Part shown: positions 9,161-16,943 of the stretch, in pieces
Layout: each line of letters opens with the position of its first letter
How positions within the stretch are numbered: position 1 is the stretch's first letter
NCBI GenBank assembly: GCA_026001245.1
Contig: BNZR01000024.1
Span: forward strand, 1-20,667
DNA from: Clostridia bacterium
Lineage (GTDB): Bacteria; Bacillota_A; Clostridia; Oscillospirales; UBA929
DNA: 20,667 nucleotides
Direction: 5' to 3'
Position numbers and translations under genes: made by a program
Notes under the pieces: generated by a model
The model's input: the letters and a program-made list of their open reading frames with translations, nothing else
What the model was told of the DNA's origin: nothing
Database searches by the model: none

Positions 9161-9350
9161 GCGGATAGACCTTCAGCCGTCCGGCGGCCAAATCCTTTAT
9201 CGCCAGCGAGATTACCTTTTCGTCCAACGGACGCTGCGCGTCCTCGTACTCGTCGGCGATCCCGCGGGCGTGCTGGGCTATTACGTTTACCAGCATAAAT
9301 CGGCTGGGGACGGTTTTCATCAGGGTTTTGACGGAGGGTTCCAGCATCAT
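9153..9350 (-). CDS. rpoZ: RNA polymerase omega subunit
   Basis: Small subunit (65 aa) that helps fold and assemble the beta-prime subunit of RNA polymerase. The sequence MLEPSVKTLMKTVPSRFMLV and the later PLDEKVISLAIKDLAAGRL match the omega fold. The reading frame runs on upstream without a stop inside gmk, but the extension has no family similarity, so I start at the tandem ATGATG at 9350. The first ATG overlaps the gmk stop (ATGA), with GAAAGGAAA about ten bases upstream; the second ATG at 9347 is an equally possible start. Position after gmk is the standard arrangement. Confidence 0.92.
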   Translation of the reverse strand: MMLEPSVKTLMKTVPSRFMLVNVIAQHARGIADEYEDAQRPLDEKVISLAIKDLAAGRLKVYPRA

Positions 9351-9916
9351 AATGATTGTTTCCTTTCGGTTTTCAAAAATTCGGCTCGGATAATCGCCGA
9401 CAGGTCGGCGGCGGCTTGGTTCACGTCGTTGTTGGTTATCGCGTAGTCGTACTCGCGCAGCTGGGCGTATTCCTCGCGGGCTATTGACAGCCGCTTGGCG
9501 ATTACCGCGTCGCCCTCCGTGCCGCGCCCGCGCAGACGATGTTCCAGCTCGACCCAGTCGGGCGGTTCGATAAACACCGTGACGCAGGGGGTTCTGCCCC
9601 GCACCTGAAACATGCCGCGAACCTCGATGTCCAGTATAACGCACAGGTTATCGTCAAGCTGGCTGCGCGGCGTGCCGTAGTAATTATCGGCGTATTGGGC
9701 GTATTCCAACAGCTCGTTTGCGTCAATCATCCGCTCGAATTGCTTGCGGGTGACGAAGCTGTAGTGAACGCCGTCCTCCTCGCCTACGCGTGGGGCGCGT
9801 GTTGTGGCCGACACCGACAGCTTGCACGGCAACTCTCCCCTGTCCAATACCTCCTTGATAATCGTACCCTTGCCAACCCCGCTGGGGCCTGATAACACAA
9901 GCAAAAATCCGCTCAA
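9347..9916 (-). CDS. gmk: Guanylate kinase
   Basis: Converts GMP to GDP using ATP (189 aa); also needed for (p)ppGpp metabolism. The P-loop GPSGVGKGT is at 10-18. The GMP-binding region has SATTRAPRVGE (36-46), HYSF (51-54) and YGTP (80-83), and LDIEV (95-99) follows. Length is normal for bacterial GMP kinases (about 190-210). The start is TTG at 9916: it overlaps the remA stop as TTGA, and GGGGGAT lies just upstream. No ATG is available before the P-loop. Downstream it overlaps rpoZ by four bases. Confidence 0.95.
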   Translation of the reverse strand: MSGFLLVLSGPSGVGKGTIIKEVLDRGELPCKLSVSATTRAPRVGEEDGVHYSFVTRKQFERMIDANELLEYAQYADNYYGTPRSQLDDNLCVILDIEVRGMFQVRGRTPCVTVFIEPPDWVELEHRLRGRGTEGDAVIAKRLSIAREEYAQLREYDYAITNNDVNQAAADLSAIIRAEFLKTERKQSL

Positions 9917-10167
9917 GCCGTATCCCCCGTTCTAATGTGTCCAAGCCTTTCGGCCAGTTCAGCCGGATCGAGCGCGGACAGCGCCACATGGTCGGTGTCA
10001 CAGACCAGCACGGTCCTCGCGGAACGCCCGTAGGTGCAGTCAATCAGCCGCCCCGCGTCCCTCGCCTCGCGGGTTAGCCGCTTAATCGGCGCGGACTCCG
10101 GGCTGATTACCGTAAGAATCCGCTCGACAGCCAAAAAATTGCCGAAGCCTATGTCGAGTAACCGCAT
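9913..10167 (-). CDS. remA: DUF370 / extracellular matrix regulator RemA
   Basis: Small DNA-binding regulator (84 aa). In B. subtilis RemA activates biofilm matrix and osmoprotection genes by binding as a ring-shaped oligomer. The whole length fits the family: IGFGNFLAVERILTVISPES near the start, APIKRLTREARDAG in the middle, then LIDCTYGRSARTVLV and SDHV-like DTDHVALSAL. The ATG is preceded by GGGTGAG. It lies nine bases after yicC and overlaps gmk by four, the same yicC-remA-gmk order as B. subtilis yloC-ylzA-gmk. Whether it controls matrix genes in this organism cannot be told here. Confidence 0.93.
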   Translation of the reverse strand: MRLLDIGFGNFLAVERILTVISPESAPIKRLTREARDAGRLIDCTYGRSARTVLVCDTDHVALSALDPAELAERLGHIRTGDTA

Positions 10168-10176
10168 ACACTCACC

Positions 10177-11052
10177 CTACTCCAAGTTTTGCGCCTGTTC
10201 GCGAATCTTTTCAAGCTCGGCCTTTAAATCCACCGCGATATGCGCCAAAGCAACGTCGTTGGCCTTGGAACCGATTGTGTTCGCCTCGCGGTTTAGCTCT
10301 TGTATCAGAAAGTCGGCCTTGCGGCCTTGCGCAGTGTCGCTTTCCAGCAACCGCCTAAGCTCCGTAAGGTGACTGCGCAGGCGCACGACTTCTTCGTTGT
10401 TGGCGATTTTATCGGCAAACAGCGCGGTTTCCATCAGTATGCGCGGTTCGTCCGCCGCGATTGACAGGCTGGACAGCGTGTCGCGCAGACGGGTTTCCAG
10501 CTTGGCGCGGTACTCCGGGACTACCTGCTCCGCACGCTCCTCCACCTTGTCCGCAATCAGCCCTATCGCGTCGATTTGCGCCAGCATCGCGGTACACAGG
10601 CGTTCGCCCTCGCGGATACGCAGACGCTCCAGCTCTCCCAAGGCGGTATCGACCATTGCCTCCACTGCGAATTTAACCGCGTCCTCGTCAAACTCGCCGC
10701 GCTTGACCGAGAAAACGTCGGGCATACGCGCAAGCAGTCCCAGCGTGGGGGCTTCAAGGTGAAACTCGCGCTTCATACCCGTAAGCGCGTCGTAGTAAGC
10801 CCTTGCCAGCGGCTCGTTCATCGTGACGGCAACGTTTTCGCGCAGTTCCGCCGCGATAAACACATCCACCTTGCCCCGCGACAGGCGGCGCGTTACCTGG
10901 GACTTGACCGCGTCCTCTAAATACACAAAAAGGCGCGGCACGCGCACCGCGCAGTCCATATAGCGGTGGTTTACCGAGCGGATTTCAACGGTGAAATCGC
11001 AATCCTCCACGCTCGCGGAGGCCCTGCCATAGCCGGTCATACTCTTAAGCAC
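10177..11052 (-). CDS. yicC: YicC/YloC family endoribonuclease
   Basis: First gene of the long minus-strand operon (291 aa). YicC-family proteins are stress-linked proteins reported to act as endoribonucleases. The N-terminal block SMTGYGRA and EIRSVNHRYMD are hallmark motifs, and the C-terminal DUF1732 domain has EANTIGSKANDVALAHIAVD. Two GTG codons compete as start, at 11061 and 11052. I prefer 11052: AAAGGGG then sits six bases upstream, whereas it would abut the 11061 codon. The resulting N-terminus MLKSMTGYGRA matches relatives. A consensus promoter lies just upstream at 11079-11107. Confidence 0.92.
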   Translation of the reverse strand: MLKSMTGYGRASASVEDCDFTVEIRSVNHRYMDCAVRVPRLFVYLEDAVKSQVTRRLSRGKVDVFIAAELRENVAVTMNEPLARAYYDALTGMKREFHLEAPTLGLLARMPDVFSVKRGEFDEDAVKFAVEAMVDTALGELERLRIREGERLCTAMLAQIDAIGLIADKVEERAEQVVPEYRAKLETRLRDTLSSLSIAADEPRILMETALFADKIANNEEVVRLRSHLTELRRLLESDTAQGRKADFLIQELNREANTIGSKANDVALAHIAVDLKAELEKIREQAQNLE

Positions 11053-11078
11053 ACGCGTCACCCCTTTCGTAACGACTT

Positions 11079-11107
11079 ATTATAACATAGGGATTGTGGG
11101 TTGTCAA
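11079..11107 (-). promoter_or_regulatory. Sigma-A promoter of the yicC-prkC operon
   Basis: Read on the minus strand: TTGACA (11107-11102), 17 bases, TATAAT (11084-11079). Both hexamers are perfect consensus with ideal spacing. The expected transcript start is near 11072, leaving a leader of about 20 bases before the yicC start. It is the only strong promoter seen for the twelve-gene operon. Confidence 0.9.
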
Positions 11108-11158
11108 GGGGGAATTATGCACCCATACACAGCCATGCAAAAATATTCCCCGCCCCTC

Positions 11159-11188
11159 TTGACACGCCCGTCTTCAATCTGTTATAAT
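11159..11188 (+). promoter_or_regulatory. Sigma-A promoter of the yxlEFG-like unit
   Basis: TTGACA (11159-11164), 18 bases, TATAAT (11183-11188), followed by AAAAAGGAGG at 11201-11210 and an ATG at 11220. It is divergent from the yicC promoter: the two -35 boxes are about 50 bases apart, so the regions could share a regulator, though no clear operator is seen between them. Confidence 0.88.
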
Positions 11189-11219
11189 ACCACTATAACA
11201 AAAAAGGAGGCACACAAAC

Positions 11220-11462
11220 ATGTCTATGAGCCCTACGTTAGACTTTTCCGAGCTTATGCAACTTCTTAAGCAATTTCTGCCTATTCTAATTCCCTTGGTG
11301 GTTGTCGAGCTGGGGCTGTGGGTTGCGGCGTTGGTGCATATTCTTACGCACAAGACCTATAAGGTCGGCAACCGCGTGCTGTGGGTGATCCTCAGCTTTG
11401 TGCAGATTATCGGGCCGGTGCTGTATTTTGTAATCGGCAGGGGCGAAAGCGACAACGATTAG
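11220..11462 (+). CDS. PLDc_N two-helix membrane protein, YxlE-like
   Basis: Small membrane protein (80 aa) made of two hydrophobic helices (about 20-42 and 53-73) joined by a short polar loop HKTYKVGNR. The ending GPVLYFVIGR is the hallmark of the PLDc_N domain (PF13396); no phospholipase catalytic domain follows. The ATG is nine bases after a strong GGAGG. The next genes encode an ABC ATPase and permease, the same order as yxlE-yxlF-yxlG of the B. subtilis sigY operon, where YxlE takes part in restraining SigY. No sigma factor, YxlC or YxlD is present here, so a role as a small partner of the transporter is an inference. Confidence 0.85.
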   Translation: MSMSPTLDFSELMQLLKQFLPILIPLVVVELGLWVAALVHILTHKTYKVGNRVLWVILSFVQIIGPVLYFVIGRGESDND

Positions 11463-11477
11463 AGGGGGACGAGCGTT

Positions 11478-12377
11478 ATGGATGTTTTAACAATCAGCAA
11501 CCTTTCCAAAAGCTTCGGCGCGGAGAAGGTTATCGACGGGTTGAGCTTTTCCGTGCCGCAGGGCTCGGCGTTCGGCTTTATCGGCCGCAACGGCGCGGGC
11601 AAGACCACCACCATGAAGATGACGCTAGGTCTTCTGCCCGCCGACGGCGGCGAGATTACCGTCTGCGGCGAGCGCGTGGCCTTCGGCCAGACAGCCACAA
11701 ACCGGCACATAGGCTATTTGCCCGACGTGCCGGAGTTTTACGGCTACATGCGCCCGAAGGAATACTTACGGCTGTGCGGCGAGATTACGGGCATGGATCG
11801 CGACAAAATCAAGCCCCGCAGTGACGAACTGCTGGAGCTTGTGGGGCTTGCCAAGCACAACAAAAAAATCGGCGGCTTTTCGCGCGGCATGAAGCAACGG
11901 CTGGGGATAGCGCAGGCGTTGCTTAACGAGCCGAAGCTGCTTATCTGCGACGAGCCGACCTCCGCGCTGGATCCCTTGGGGCGCAAAGAGATTTTGGACA
12001 TTCTGCGGCAGGTAAAGGCCAAATCCACCGTTATCTTTTCCACACACATACTCTCTGATGTTGAGCGGATTTGCGACCGTATCGCAGTGCTTGACAAGGG
12101 CAAGCTTGCGCTGTCGGGGACAATCTCCGAGCTTCGCGCCCAGCATAAGGCGGACACGGTAATCGTGGAGTTCGCCACAGCCGAGGAAAAAAACCGCTTT
12201 GTTACGCTAATCCAGCCATCGGAGCAGGAGGACACCACGGTGTTTTTCCACTCGGACGACCTGCGCGGCACGCAAGCCCGCGTTTTAGAGATTTTATCGC
12301 AAAACGGACTGCTACCAATTAAATTTGAGGTCGCCGAACCGACTATCGAGAGCCTGTTTATGGAGGTGCTGGTATGA
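11478..12377 (+). CDS. ABC transporter ATP-binding protein (YxlF-like)
   Basis: ATPase subunit (299 aa) of an exporter-type ABC system. Walker A GRNGAGKT is at 36-43, the signature FSRGMKQR at 134-141, Walker B LLICDEPTSALD at 154-165 with catalytic Glu159, and switch His190. Like many DrrA/YxlF-type ATPases, it has no clear Q-loop glutamine (GYLPDVPEFYGYM at 79-91). A C-terminal region of about 80 residues after 215 is typical of ABC-2 systems. GAGGGGGA precedes the ATG. It lies 15 bp after the PLDc_N gene and overlaps the permease start (ATGA). Substrate unknown; antibiotic, peptide or lipid export are all possible. Confidence 0.92.
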   Translation: MDVLTISNLSKSFGAEKVIDGLSFSVPQGSAFGFIGRNGAGKTTTMKMTLGLLPADGGEITVCGERVAFGQTATNRHIGYLPDVPEFYGYMRPKEYLRLCGEITGMDRDKIKPRSDELLELVGLAKHNKKIGGFSRGMKQRLGIAQALLNEPKLLICDEPTSALDPLGRKEILDILRQVKAKSTVIFSTHILSDVERICDRIAVLDKGKLALSGTISELRAQHKADTVIVEFATAEEKNRFVTLIQPSEQEDTTVFFHSDDLRGTQARVLEILSQNGLLPIKFEVAEPTIESLFMEVLV

Positions 12378-13138
12378 GAGCGTATGCCGCGTTCACCAAA
12401 AAGGAGTTTACCGAAAGCCTGCGGACGTCTAAAGTTCTGATTTTGGCGGCGGTGTTCTTGGTGCTGGGGGCTATGAGTCCGCTGTTTGCCAAGCTTTTGC
12501 CCGACCTTTTAAACGGCATGGAGTCCAACGGCGTGGTAATCAGCATGCCGGAATCCACGGCTATGGACTCTTGGGTGCAGTTTTTCAGCAATCTGGCGCA
12601 GTTGGGCATGATTGTGCTGGCGATTATTTTCGGCGGGCTGATGTCCAACGAGTTCAGCCGTGGTACGCTTGTGAATGTCCTGACCAAGGGCATGAAGCGG
12701 CACATCGTTATCCTGTCAAAAATCACGGTATCCGCCGTGCTTTGGACGGTTAGCTACCTGCTGTGTTTGGGTGTCAGCTACGCGTATACCGCGTATTTTT
12801 GGGAGATGCCGGAGCTGCACAACGCGTTTTTGGCGTTCTTCGCGCCGTGGGTGTTCGGAATGTTTTTAACGCAACTGCTTATCTTCGGCGGGACGCTGTT
12901 CAAAAACTTCATCGGCAGTCTGCTTTCGGCGGGCATTGTGGTAACGGTGCTGGGGCTGTTGAGCCTGGTTCCCAAGTTTGTAAAATACCTGCCCACCACG
13001 CTGTGCGGCGACAACACCAAGCTTCTAACCGGCATTGCCGCCACGGACGATTATATCCCCGCGCTGATTCTAACCGCCGCAGTGACGGTGCTACTGGCGA
13101 TAGGTTCGATACTGATATTCAACCGGAAACAGGTCTAA
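12374..13138 (+). CDS. ABC-2 type transporter permease (YxlG-like)
   Basis: Membrane subunit (254 aa) for the ATPase just upstream, with which it overlaps by four bases. Six hydrophobic segments are seen at about 19-38, 73-91, 114-136, 153-173, 181-200 and 228-249. The conserved cytoplasmic stretch after helix 2, [17 protein letters not shown] (93-109), is typical of ABC-2 permeases of the YxlG/NatB kind. An extracellular loop between helices 1 and 2 is about 34 residues long. Its last 20 bases overlap the end of the convergent copA gene, and no terminator hairpin is evident between them. Confidence 0.9.
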   Translation: MRAYAAFTKKEFTESLRTSKVLILAAVFLVLGAMSPLFAKLLPDLLNGMESNGVVISMPESTAMDSWVQFFSNLAQLGMIVLAIIFGGLMSNEFSRGTLVNVLTKGMKRHIVILSKITVSAVLWTVSYLLCLGVSYAYTAYFWEMPELHNAFLAFFAPWVFGMFLTQLLIFGGTLFKNFIGSLLSAGIVVTVLGLLSLVPKFVKYLPTTLCGDNTKLLTGIAATDDYIPALILTAAVTVLLAIGSILIFNRKQV

Positions 13139-15176
13139 AGCGTTTCAAGCGCAAGGCGTTTGTCAGCACGGATACCGAGCTTAGGCTCATCGCGGCGGCG
13201 GCGAACATGGGATTGAGTAGCGGCCCGCCCCATATATGCAAAAGCCCCGCCGCGATGGGTATTCCGATGATATTGTACGCGAACGCCCAAAACAGATTCT
13301 GCTTGATGTTGCGAATTGTACGGCGGCTTAGCTCGATTGCGGCGGGAACCTCGCGCAGGTCGGAGCGCATTAGTACGACGTCCGCGCTCTCCATGGCAAC
13401 GTCCGTGCCGGAGCCGATTGCTATCCCCACGTCCGCCTGAACCAAGGCGGGCGCGTCGTTTATTCCGTCCCCGACCATGGCAACCTTTTTGCCCTCGGAC
13501 TGCAAGCCCTTCACAATATTCGCCTTATCGCCGGGGAATACCTCGGCGAAAACTCTGTCTATGCCCACGGTTTCGGCGATTTTTTTCGCCGTCTCCTCCG
13601 CGTCGCCCGTAAGCATGGCAACCTCAACTCCCATCGACTTCAGCGCGGCAATAGCCTCCGCGCTGGTGGCCTTGGGCGTGTCGGACACTGTGATTCTGCC
13701 CAAATATTCGCCGTCGGCGTAGATTTTAACGCCGCGCCCGATTTGTATCCTGCGCCCGTCGATTATGCCCTCAACGCCCTCGCCCACAATGGCTTTAAAG
13801 TCCGTAACCTCCAACAGCTCGCCGCCGTAATGCTGGCAGACGGCGCGGGCTATGGGATGTTCGGAGTAGCGTTCCAGTGATGCGGCCAGCTGAAGCACGT
13901 CGCCCTCGACAGAGGTGACCACGGGCTTGCCCTCGGTGATCGTCCCCGTCTTGTCGAAGACCACTATGTCGATTTTATGCGCGGTTTCCAAGGCCTCGCC
14001 GCCTTTGATAAGTATGCCGTTCTCGGCGGCCTTGCCCGTGCCGACCATTATAGCCGTGGGCGTGGCAAGCCCCAACGCACAGGGGCAGGCGATTACCAGC
14101 ACAGAGATAAAAATCGTCAGCGCAAACTCCAAGTCGCCGCCCGATCCGATAAACCACGCTACCCCCGCAAGCACCGCGATGGCGCACACTATCGGCACGA
14201 ATATCCCGGACACCTTGTCGGCAAGATTTGCTATCGGGGCCTTACTGCCCTGTGCGTCCTCCACCAGCTTTATAATCTGTGCCAGCGCGGTGTCGCCGCC
14301 GATTTTATCGGCGCGGAAGGTTATCGAACCCGTGGTGTTGACAGACGCGGCGTACACGCCGTCCCCGGGGTTTTTGTCCACGGGCATACTCTCGCCCGTA
14401 AGCATGGATTCGTCAATGGCGGTGTGCCCCTGCGTCACCGTGCCGTCCACCGGAATCTTCTCGCCCGGCTTGACTACTATTATATCCCCCACAACCACTT
14501 GGTCTATGGGAATCTCGGCGGATACGCCGTCTCGGATAACCGTCGCGGTTTTGGGGGCCAAGCCCATCAGCTTTTTGATGGCCTCGGAGGTGCGGCCCTT
14601 GGTGATGGCCTCCAGCGTTTTGCCAAGCAGTATCAGCGTGATAATCACGCCCGCCGACTCGAAGTACAGCGCGTGGTACATGCCCATGGCCACGTTGTAC
14701 ACGCTGTAGACCACGGCGGCGGTGGTGCTTAGGGCTATCAGCGAATCCATGTTGGGACTGCGCATAAACAACGCCTTAAACCCCACAGTGTAAAAACGAT
14801 AGCCCGCCACTATTATCGGCGCGACAAGTATCATCTGCAACACCGCGTGACTTAGCGTGTCCGACATAATCGCCATCGCGACTATAAGCAACGGGATTGC
14901 GAACACGGCGGAGACTATAAAGCGTATCCACATGGCGCGTAGTTTTTTTGCCGCGTCGGTTTTGGGCGCGTCCAAACTCGCGCCGTAGCCGATTTTTGTA
15001 ACCGCCGCGATTATCGCGTCCACGGTAAGCGTGCCGTCAAAGGTTACAAACAGCTTCTCGGTGGCCAGATTCACGTCGGCCTTGGTAATCCCCTGTTTTT
15101 TGCGCAGGACGCGCTCAATGCGCCCGGAGCAGGCGGCGCAGGTCATGCCGGTTATCGATAATGTCTCGTTTTTCAT
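13119..15176 (-). CDS. copA: Cu(I)-translocating P1B-type ATPase CopA
   Basis: Copper export pump (685 aa). A single N-terminal HMA metal-binding domain has GMTCAAC (Cys13, Cys16). Eight membrane helices are expected. The transport site is CPC at 364-366, with YN (634-635) and MSLSS (663-667) in the last helices, the set that marks Cu(I) rather than Zn or Cd pumps. TGES is at 260-263, DKTGT with phosphorylated Asp408 at 408-412, HP at 440-441, TGD at 523-525 and GDGINDAP at 569-576. The ATG lies one base after the stop of the upstream copper protein gene, with GGTGGAGG inside that gene, so the two are co-translated. An A7 run occurs at codons 76-78, just after the HMA domain. No copper repressor gene (CsoR or CopY) is visible nearby. 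Confidence 0.95.
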   Translation of the reverse strand: MKNETLSITGMTCAACSGRIERVLRKKQGITKADVNLATEKLFVTFDGTLTVDAIIAAVTKIGYGASLDAPKTDAAKKLRAMWIRFIVSAVFAIPLLIVAMAIMSDTLSHAVLQMILVAPIIVAGYRFYTVGFKALFMRSPNMDSLIALSTTAAVVYSVYNVAMGMYHALYFESAGVIITLILLGKTLEAITKGRTSEAIKKLMGLAPKTATVIRDGVSAEIPIDQVVVGDIIVVKPGEKIPVDGTVTQGHTAIDESMLTGESMPVDKNPGDGVYAASVNTTGSITFRADKIGGDTALAQIIKLVEDAQGSKAPIANLADKVSGIFVPIVCAIAVLAGVAWFIGSGGDLEFALTIFISVLVIACPCALGLATPTAIMVGTGKAAENGILIKGGEALETAHKIDIVVFDKTGTITEGKPVVTSVEGDVLQLAASLERYSEHPIARAVCQHYGGELLEVTDFKAIVGEGVEGIIDGRRIQIGRGVKIYADGEYLGRITVSDTPKATSAEAIAALKSMGVEVAMLTGDAEETAKKIAETVGIDRVFAEVFPGDKANIVKGLQSEGKKVAMVGDGINDAPALVQADVGIAIGSGTDVAMESADVVLMRSDLREVPAAIELSRRTIRNIKQNLFWAFAYNIIGIPIAAGLLHIWGGPLLNPMFAAAAMSLSSVSVLTNALRLKRFRPVSG
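14943..14949 (-). other. A-AAA-AAA slippery heptamer in copA
   Basis: On the coding strand, seven A residues occupy the last base of codon 76 and all of codons 77-78, so the phase is X-XXY-YYZ, the form used for -1 ribosomal frameshifting. It sits right after the HMA domain. A one-base deletion (or +1 shift) leads to a stop within about nine codons, giving an HMA-only product of about 86 residues. A -1 shift adds 55 residues before TAA. Whether slippage occurs is not shown. Confidence 0.4.
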
Positions 15177-15177
15177 G

Positions 15178-16428
15178 TTAAGCCTCCACCGTTATTGTAC
15201 TGCGTATCATGCCCATCCAACAGCTGTATTGGAACTGCCCCGTCTCTGTCGGGGTAAATTCTATGATGTTTTCGCCGACCTTTAGCTTCTGCCGTATGCC
15301 GTATTCGGGGATAATCAGCGTGGAATTACAGCCCGTGATAGTACCCTTGGGCACGTTTATAACCCACTTGACAGGTTCGCCGACTTTGACGGTAATCGCG
15401 GGATAGCCCCGCGTGGTTAAGGTGCTGACTACCGTCGCCTCTGAAGCGCCCGTCCCCTGCGACCCCGGCGCGTTTTCGCGGAATGCGGCCAGCGTAAAGC
15501 CCTGCGACAGCATGGAAATCCCGAACACAACCACCAAGGCCGCGCCGATCGCCGCCGCGTTTTTGGCGAATCTTTTACCCAGCACGGAGCTAAGCGCGGA
15601 CATGCCGAACATCAGCGGCACCGTACCCAAGCTGAACAACAGCATGGCAAGGCCGCCCTTAATCGGCGAGCCTGTGGCCAGCGCGTACAACTGCATGGCC
15701 TGCAGCGGACCGCAGGGCATAAGTCCGTTTAGAAGACCCACAATCAGCGGGCTGTTGCTTTTGCTGCCCTTGAAAAGCCGCGGCATTTTGGGTATGAATC
15801 GGTTCAAGGGCAACAGCAGACCCATCATATTCGCGCCCATGACTATCATGAACAGCCCCGCGATTAGCTTAAGCATCCCCTGAAAGCCGACCGAAAAGCT
15901 CAAAACAGAGCCAATCGCGCCCACGATTACGCCCACAATCGTGTAGGCCGCAACGCGCCCCAGGTTGTACAGCAATCCGGGGCGCAGGCTGGCCTTGCCG
16001 TCTGTCGGGACGCATTGCGACAGATTTATCCCGCCGCACATGGCCACGCAATGCACAGAGGTAAGCAGTCCGACCACGAACAGCATGAACAGGCCGGTAT
16101 TTTCCTCGGCTGTGGCTGAAAAACCGAACAAATCGGTCAAGCCGAAGAATTTGGCGATCATGTACAGCGCGAGGACGATGAGCAGTGTCCCCGCCCCGCG
16201 AGCGAGGTTGCCGGAGCCTTTGGGAAGCACCTCATAGCCCGTCTTTTTGACGACCGCTTCCAGCATGGCGGGCGAGACTTTGTCCGGGCGGTAAAGAACC
16301 TCCGCCGTACCCTTGGCGTGGCTGACCGTGGCCTTGAACACGCCCGGCGTGTTTTTTAACGCTTTTTCGATGCGATTCTGGCAGTTTATGCAGGTCATAC
16401 CGCCGATTTTGAACTTTTTGCTCTCCAT
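15178..16428 (-). CDS. Three-domain copper membrane protein: HMA, SafE/DsbD_2-like core, cupredoxin
   Basis: Fusion protein (416 aa). The HMA domain (1-70) has GMTCINC (Cys13, Cys16). The core has about seven hydrophobic helices (79-97, 112-134, 153-178, 183-207, 226-250, 257-281, 291-312) with paired motifs [10 protein letters not shown] (124-133) and [12 protein letters not shown] (234-245), as in the TauE/SafE or DsbD_2 family found beside copper ATPases. The cupredoxin-like C-terminus (about 335-416) has GCNST with Cys367 and SCWMGM with Cys402-403 region and two Met, likely copper ligands. An odd helix number puts HMA inside and the cupredoxin outside. I start at ATG 16428, after AGGGGGA; an upstream ATG would extend into the promoter with no domain similarity. 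It likely hands copper to or from CopA, an inference from context. Confidence 0.88.
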   Translation of the reverse strand: MESKKFKIGGMTCINCQNRIEKALKNTPGVFKATVSHAKGTAEVLYRPDKVSPAMLEAVVKKTGYEVLPKGSGNLARGAGTLLIVLALYMIAKFFGLTDLFGFSATAEENTGLFMLFVVGLLTSVHCVAMCGGINLSQCVPTDGKASLRPGLLYNLGRVAAYTIVGVIVGAIGSVLSFSVGFQGMLKLIAGLFMIVMGANMMGLLLPLNRFIPKMPRLFKGSKSNSPLIVGLLNGLMPCGPLQAMQLYALATGSPIKGGLAMLLFSLGTVPLMFGMSALSSVLGKRFAKNAAAIGAALVVVFGISMLSQGFTLAAFRENAPGSQGTGASEATVVSTLTTRGYPAITVKVGEPVKWVINVPKGTITGCNSTLIIPEYGIRQKLKVGENIIEFTPTETGQFQYSCWMGMIRSTITVEA

Positions 16429-16470
16429 TTGCCGTCCCCCTATAAAACCTATACGCAAACTCTTGTAACC

Positions 16471-16499
16471 AGTATACCACACATTTCTTAAAACCGCAA
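16471..16499 (-). promoter_or_regulatory. Candidate promoter of the copper operon
   Basis: On the minus strand: TTGCGG (16499-16494), 17 bases, TATACT (16476-16471) preceded by TGG, an extended -10 element. The -35 box is weak, as is common for regulated promoters. The leader to the ATG at 16428 is about 35-40 bases. No clear CsoR or CopY box was recognised around it. Confidence 0.6.
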
Positions 16500-16535
16500 C
16501 ATTGTTTTCTAATCTACTTCTAATCACAATATACC

Positions 16536-16564
16536 TTGACAGCCGATGTAGCATGTGCTATGAT
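16536..16564 (+). promoter_or_regulatory. Sigma-A promoter of the padR operon
   Basis: TTGACA (16536-16541), 17 bases, TATGAT (16559-16564). The expected start of transcription is near 16571, with GAGGTGAG before the ATG at 16605. It is divergent from the copper promoter, with the two -35 boxes about 37 bases apart. Confidence 0.85.
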
Positions 16565-16575
16565 GTAACTGTCAA
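16536..16575. promoter_or_regulatory. Nested inverted repeats over the padR promoter (candidate PadR operator)
   Basis: An outer perfect 7-bp inverted repeat, TTGACAG (16536-16542) and CTGTCAA (16569-16575), encloses an inner one, TAGCA (16549-16553) and TGCTA (16556-16560), almost concentric with it. A direct repeat GATGTA (16545-16550, 16562-16567) is also present. Together they cover the -35 box, spacer, -10 box and likely start site. PadR repressors commonly bind their own promoter, so autorepression is the likely role. Confidence 0.6.
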
Positions 16576-16604
16576 AGCGAAACTAACATGAGAGGTGAGC
16601 TATT

Positions 16605-16943
16605 ATGCCAATCACGGCGGATCTTATCCGCGGACACACGGAGACCATTATACTAACGCACGTCAGCCGGCACGACAGTTACGGCTACGAGGTAAACAAG
16701 TCCATCTATGAAAAAAGCCAAGGCAAGTACGAGCTGAAAGAGGCCACGCTGTACGGCGCGTTCCGGCGGCTGGAGGAAGCGGGCTGTATCGAGTCCTTTT
16801 GGGGGGACGAGACCACGGGGGCAAGACGGCGCTACTACCGCATAACCGATAGCGGCCGCAAGACCCTTAGCGACAATCTTAAGGAATGGCGCGACGCGAA
16901 AGCGTTGATAGACGTACTGGTACAGGAGGAGAAAAGCGTATGA
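16605..16943 (+). CDS. PadR-family transcriptional regulator
   Basis: Winged-helix regulator (112 aa). The N-terminal domain has SYGYEV (25-30), the recognition helix region EATLYGAFRRLE (46-57) and the wing RRRYYRITDSG (74-84). Only a short C-terminal helix follows, placing it in the small PadR-s2 subgroup, which act as dimers and often repress their own operon. The ATG is preceded by GAGGTGAG. The stop overlaps the next start as ATGA. It sits first in an operon with HAAS-domain and DUF4097 proteins, a partnership known in Firmicutes and usually linked to envelope or antimicrobial stress. The inducer is unknown. Confidence 0.93.
   Translation: MPITADLIRGHTETIILTHVSRHDSYGYEVNKSIYEKSQGKYELKEATLYGAFRRLEEAGCIESFWGDETTGARRRYYRITDSGRKTLSDNLKEWRDAKALIDVLVQEEKSV

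Noticed and set aside
9351..9644. Long upstream extension of rpoZ
   Set aside because: Falls within gmk in another frame; the omega domain starts at the ATGATG at 9350.
11108..11158. Possible operator between the divergent yicC and yxlE-like promoters
   Set aside because: No convincing inverted or direct repeat found by eye.
13915..14732. Two plus-strand open frames of about 250 codons opposite copA
   Set aside because: Low-complexity translations in overlapping antisense frames; all P-type ATPase motifs are on the minus strand.
14952..14972. CCCAAAA run in copA near codons 71-73 as a frameshift site
   Set aside because: The phase is CCC-AAA-A, not C-CCA-AAA, so tandem -1 slippage would mispair; the A7 run next to it is the better candidate.
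16429..16470. TATAGG direct repeat in the copper operon leader as a copper operator
   Set aside because: Two 6-base copies near the ribosome binding site do not match CsoR or CopY boxes and could be chance.
16429..16554. 42-residue upstream extension of the copper fusion protein
   Set aside because: Covers the promoter region and shows no domain or signal peptide; ATG 16428 has AGGGGGA and starts directly at the HMA domain.
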